Below, piece after piece: positions 7,602-10,100 of a stretch of 10,100 nt of DNA. The DNA is from Gammaproteobacteria bacterium (GTDB lineage: Bacteria > Pseudomonadota > Gammaproteobacteria > SZUA-229), in assembly GCA_011051475.1 (NCBI GenBank), contig DRLE01000068.1, positions 1-10,100 of the forward strand. The letters are read 5' to 3'. A program made the translations under genes and the position numbers. Below the pieces are notes generated by a model. That model was given only the letters and a program-made list of their open reading frames with translations, did no database searches and was not told the origin of the DNA. The first letter of the stretch is position 1. Each line of letters begins with the position of its first letter.

Positions 7602-7658
7602 GTTTTAAGTTGTAAGAAAAAAACAGGGCTGTCATTGACAGCATATAACTTATAACTG
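7593..7658. repeat. TAAGTTTTAAGTT-type inverted repeat overlapping the glnE stop, with central hairpin
   Basis: CAGTTATAAGTT at 7593-7604 and AACTTATAACTG at 7647-7658 are perfect 12-base inverted arms. Between them GCTGTCATTGACAGC at 7628-7642 forms a short perfect hairpin. The left arm includes the last two codons and stop of glnE. TAAGTTTTAAGTT at 7598-7610 is an inverted copy of the motif before the glnE start. The central hairpin could act as a weak terminator, but it is not followed by a run of T. Confidence 0.6.
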
Positions 7659-7677
7659 AAGACCTGAAACATTATTT

Positions 7678-7745
7678 TGTAGGCCGGCATAAGGCGAAGC
7701 CGTTGCCGGCAATGCCCGCAACGCTGGCGCTTATGCGGGCCTACA
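7678..7745. repeat. REP-like imperfect palindrome upstream of ilvE
   Basis: The whole 68-base stretch is nearly self-complementary. It opens TGTAGGCCGGCATAAGGCG, and its reverse complement opens TGTAGGCCCGCATAAGCGCC. It resembles the REP/BIME class in size, GC-rich stem and position. It ends 28 bases before the ilvE ATG, leaving room for a ribosome binding site but little for a promoter, so any ilvE promoter must lie in or before the repeat. Confidence 0.65.
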
Positions 7746-7773
7746 TGTATTTACAGTAGTTTAGGAGAGTTAT

Positions 7774-8700
7774 ATGCAAACCATGGCCGATAGAGACGGC
7801 GTCATCTGGTTTGACGGTGAAATGGTCGACTGGCGTGACGCCAAGGTCCATGTGCTGACACACACCCTGCATTACGGCATGGGCGTGTTCGAAGGCGTGC
7901 GCGCCTACAAGGCCGAGCAGGGTACGGCGATATTCCGCCTGCAGGCGCATACCGACCGCCTGTTCGATTCCGCCCACATTATGCAGATGAAGATTCCTTT
8001 CGACAGGGAAACCATCAACGAAGCTCAGCTGGCAGCGGTGCGTGAAAACAATCTGGAGTCGGCCTATATCCGCCCGATGTGTTTTTACGGCAGCGAAGGC
8101 ATGGGCATTCGCGCCGACAATCTGCGCGTACACGTTATGGTGGCCGCCTGGGAATGGGGCGCCTATCTGGGCCAGGAAGCGCTGGAAAAGGGCATTCGTA
8201 TCAAGACCTCGTCCTTTACCCGTCATCACGTCAATATCAGCATGTGCAAGGCCAAGGCCAACGGGCATTACATCAATTCCATGCTGGCGCTGCAGGAAGC
8301 CGTTACCGACGGCTATGACGAAGCCATGCTGCTGGACAATGAAGGTTATGTGGCCGAAGGCAGCGGCGAGAATATCTTCCTGGTGAAGAACAATATTATC
8401 TACACCCCGGATCTGACCTCGGCGCTGAACGGTATTACCCGCAACACCATTTTCGCTCTCGCGGAAAAGGCCGGTTACGAGATGCGCGAAAAACGCATCA
8501 CCCGCGATGAAGTCTATATTGCCGATGAGGCCTTCTTTACCGGCACCGCGGCGGAAGTGACGCCGATTCGTGAAGTCGATAATCGCACAGTCGGCAGCGG
8601 CAGTCGCGGCCCGGTTACCGAAGTGCTGCAGAAAATGTATTTCGACCTGGTGCATGGTCGTCTGGAAATCAATCCGGACTGGCTGACGCTGGTTAAGTAA
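7774..8700 (+). CDS. ilvE: Branched-chain amino acid aminotransferase (fold-type IV PLP enzyme)
   Basis: IlvE carries out the final transamination in isoleucine, valine and leucine synthesis, passing the amino group from glutamate to the branched 2-oxo acids. The protein is 308 residues, matching E. coli IlvE (309). Diagnostic segments are the N-terminal VIWFDGEMVDWRDAKVHVLTHTLHYG and GVFEGVRAY, FRLQAHTDRLFDSA, then YIRPMCFYG near residue 98, KAKANGHYINSMLA with Lys161 as the expected pyridoxal-phosphate lysine, AEGSGENIFLV, and the C-terminal FFTGTAAEVTPIREVD. The start is supported by AGGAG at 7763-7767, six bases before the ATG; a second in-frame ATG three codons on is too far from it. No leader peptide or attenuator with runs of Ile/Val/Leu codons is visible. 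D-amino-acid aminotransferase or aminodeoxychorismate lyase are the nearest alternatives but fit the length and motifs less well. Confidence 0.93.
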   Translation: MQTMADRDGVIWFDGEMVDWRDAKVHVLTHTLHYGMGVFEGVRAYKAEQGTAIFRLQAHTDRLFDSAHIMQMKIPFDRETINEAQLAAVRENNLESAYIRPMCFYGSEGMGIRADNLRVHVMVAAWEWGAYLGQEALEKGIRIKTSSFTRHHVNISMCKAKANGHYINSMLALQEAVTDGYDEAMLLDNEGYVAEGSGENIFLVKNNIIYTPDLTSALNGITRNTIFALAEKAGYEMREKRITRDEVYIADEAFFTGTAAEVTPIREVDNRTVGSGSRGPVTEVLQKMYFDLVHGRLEINPDWLTLVK

Positions 8701-8704
8701 CAGG

Positions 8705-8885
8705 TTTTTGCCGCGAAGAACGCAAAGAAGTCAGAACAACAGTATTGTTGTGGTCATTTTGAGCGAAGTCGAAAAATCTGATGCTACTGAGTGCGCAGAT
8801 AACAAGATCCTTAGACTTCACTTCGTTACGCTCAGGATGACGGCATAAAGAAGTATTTGCGTCTTTCGCGTTCTTTGCGGCAAAA
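8705..8885. repeat. Nested double inverted repeat between ilvE and the zinc-finger gene (contains copy 2 of the GTCATCCTGAGCG type)
   Basis: The outer arms start at 8705 and end at 8885. TTTTTGCCGCGAAGAACGC at 8705-8723 is nearly matched by the reverse complement of 8867-8885, with one difference. Inside, 8753-8779 and 8805-8842 form an imperfect inverted pair. The right inner arm, read on the minus strand, is CGTCATCCTGAGCG followed by a GGATCT end, the same core as at 4467-4510. This is the same plan, one repeat type inside another, as at 725-893. The element fills the whole spacer, starting four bases after the ilvE stop and ending just before the ribosome binding site of the next gene. 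Confidence 0.65.
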
Positions 8886-8905
8886 AAAACAAACAGGAGC
8901 AACCC

Positions 8906-9115
8906 ATGCCAAACCCGCACACCGCTGAACAAACCGACCTCGACACGCCTAACGATACCCGGCTGTACGAGGTCACGCGTGATATTCTGCCCATCCATTG
9001 TCCCATGCCCGGCAGCAGCCTGTGGAACTCGCATCCGCGGGTTTATATTCCGGTAGAGGAAACCGGCAAGGCGACCTGTCCCTACTGTGGTTGCGAATAC
9101 CACCTGGTTGATTAA
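8906..9115 (+). CDS. Small CHCC zinc-finger domain protein (zf-CHCC family)
   Basis: A 69-residue protein with a Cys-His-Cys-Cys zinc ligand set: Cys32, His43, Cys58 and Cys61, in HCPMP ... NSHPRVYIPVE ... ATCPYCGCEYHL. This layout matches the zf-CHCC family, also found in the NDUFS6 subunit of mitochondrial complex I. In Proteobacteria short stand-alone members are often encoded near ilvE and lipopolysaccharide core genes, but no function is established. An extra cysteine (Cys63) follows the CxxC. The polar N-terminal 25 residues look disordered. The start is fixed by AGGAG at 8895-8899, six bases before the ATG. Only five bases separate its stop codon from the hldE start, so the two are probably co-transcribed. 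The zinc-binding assignment is strong; whether it serves complex I, heptose synthesis or something else is not visible. Confidence 0.85.
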   Translation: MPNPHTAEQTDLDTPNDTRLYEVTRDILPIHCPMPGSSLWNSHPRVYIPVEETGKATCPYCGCEYHLVD

Positions 9116-9120
9116 AGTCG

Positions 9121-10100
9121 ATGAGCCTGCACATTCCATCCTTTGAAAGTGCCCGTGTTCTGGTCGTGGGCGATCTTATGCTCGATCGCTACTGGCATGG
9201 TGGCACCGAGCGGATATCGCCGGAAGCGCCGGTGCCGGTGGTGCATGTCAAGAAAAACGAAGAGCGTGCCGGCGGTGCCTGTAATGTGGCACTGAATATC
9301 GCCTCTCTGGGTGCAAAATGCACGGTAATGGGGCTGTGCGGCAATGATGAATCGGCAAAGGTGCTGGAAAATATTCTGCAGGATGTGGGTGTCACCACCT
9401 GCTTTGTGCGCATGCCGGAGAACTCCACGGTAACCAAGCTGCGCGTGATGAGTCGCTCGCAGCAGCTGATGCGCCTGGACTTTGAAGACGGTTTTATCGG
9501 CAGTGACCTGACCCTGCTGGAGCAGGAATTTGTCGAGCAGCTCAAACACCATAATATCGTGGTTTGCTCCGACTACGGTAAGGGTAGCCTGCGTGAGGTG
9601 AAGCGTCTGATTGCGCTGTGCAATGACTACGATATACCCGTGCTGGTTGATCCCAAGGGCAATGATTTCGAAAAGTACACCGGCGCCAGCCTGATCACGC
9701 CCAACCTGTCCGAGTTTGAAGCCGTGGCCGGACCCTGCAAGACCGAGGAAGACCTGGTCAGCAAGGCTAACGAACTCTCGCTCAAGTATGCCATCGGTGC
9801 TTTCCTGGTCACCCGCAGCGAGCACGGTATGAGCCTGATGCAGGAAGGCTATGATCCGGTACATATCCCCACGCAGGCGCGTGAGGTTTATGATGTGACC
9901 GGTGCCGGCGATACCGTGATTTCCACCCTGGCCGCGGCGCTGGGCGCCGACGTCGCGCTGGAGCGCGCCATGGTGCTGTCCAACCTGGCCGCCGGTATCG
10001 TTGTCGGCAAGTCGGGTACCGCCAGCGTTACCCTGCAGGAGCTGGAACAGGCGCTGGAGCAGACCGCCACCAGCACCGAGCATGGCATACTGCAGGAAGA
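9121..10100 (+). CDS. hldE: Bifunctional D-beta-D-heptose 7-phosphate kinase / heptose 1-phosphate adenylyltransferase, N-terminal part
   Basis: HldE makes ADP-heptose for the lipopolysaccharide inner core: the N-terminal ribokinase-like domain phosphorylates heptose 7-phosphate at C1, and the C-terminal domain adenylylates the product after GmhB acts. The window holds 326 codons with no stop and then runs out, so only the kinase domain and the start of the linker are visible (E. coli HldE is 477 residues). Visible motifs are VLVVGDLMLDRYWHGGTERISPEAPVPV, RAGGACNVALNIASLGA (the PfkB-type Gly-Gly region, near residues 51-67), VDPKGNDFEKYTGASLITPN and DVTGAGDTVISTLAAAL with the catalytic base expected at Asp264, the same number as in E. 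coli. The ATG at 9121 gives the expected N-terminus; the Shine-Dalgarno sequence is weak, suggesting coupling to the upstream zinc-finger gene. A split HldA kinase cannot be excluded without the C-terminal part, but the linker continuing past residue 315 favours the fused form. Confidence 0.92.
   Translation, partial: MSLHIPSFESARVLVVGDLMLDRYWHGGTERISPEAPVPVVHVKKNEERAGGACNVALNIASLGAKCTVMGLCGNDESAKVLENILQDVGVTTCFVRMPENSTVTKLRVMSRSQQLMRLDFEDGFIGSDLTLLEQEFVEQLKHHNIVVCSDYGKGSLREVKRLIALCNDYDIPVLVDPKGNDFEKYTGASLITPNLSEFEAVAGPCKTEEDLVSKANELSLKYAIGAFLVTRSEHGMSLMQEGYDPVHIPTQAREVYDVTGAGDTVISTLAAALGADVALERAMVLSNLAAGIVVGKSGTASVTLQELEQALEQTATSTEHGILQE

Overview
The window reads as chromosomal, mainly housekeeping DNA from a gammaproteobacterium of moderate GC content. 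Pointers to this are the PpnN-type nucleosidase, a full-length two-domain GlnE, a DUF47-PiT phosphate pair, and the order glnE - ilvE - small CHCC zinc-finger gene - hldE, which leads into lipopolysaccharide heptose synthesis. I cannot name the genus. All genes are on the + strand except argE.

Layout: the C-terminal half of ppnN (1-720) converges on argE (885-2072, minus strand). A divergent gap of about 400 bases follows, mostly filled by a 285-base element with perfect 35-base terminal inverted repeats (2082-2366). Next is a two-gene phosphate operon, a DUF47/PhoU-like protein (2481-3161) and a PiT-family permease (3172-4437). Then come glnE (4668-7601), ilvE (7774-8700), a 69-residue CHCC zinc-finger protein (8906-9115) and the kinase half of hldE (9121 to the window edge).

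The genes cover nucleotide-monophosphate turnover (ppnN), arginine synthesis (argE), phosphate uptake (DUF47-PiT), control of glutamine synthetase (glnE), branched-chain amino acid synthesis (ilvE) and ADP-heptose supply for lipopolysaccharide (hldE). No phage, CRISPR, toxin, defence or transposase gene is visible, and no tRNA or rRNA was recognised.

The unusual part lies between the genes. Every spacer longer than about 100 bases holds inverted-repeat DNA, from at least five sequence types: a REP doublet nested in a second repeat (725-893), the large element with a predicted Y-shaped fold (2082-2366), two copies of a GTCATCCTGAGCG-type palindrome (4467-4577 and 8753-8842), a TAAGTTTTAAGTT-type repeat touching both ends of glnE (4610-4660 and 7593-7658), and a REP-like palindrome (7678-7745). 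Several abut or overlap start or stop codons: the argE stop, the glnE stop, the region just before the glnE ATG, and the region just before the argE ATG. The best candidate for something undescribed is the 2082-2366 element. Its three stems are read directly from the sequence; its mobility and any promoter activity are inference.
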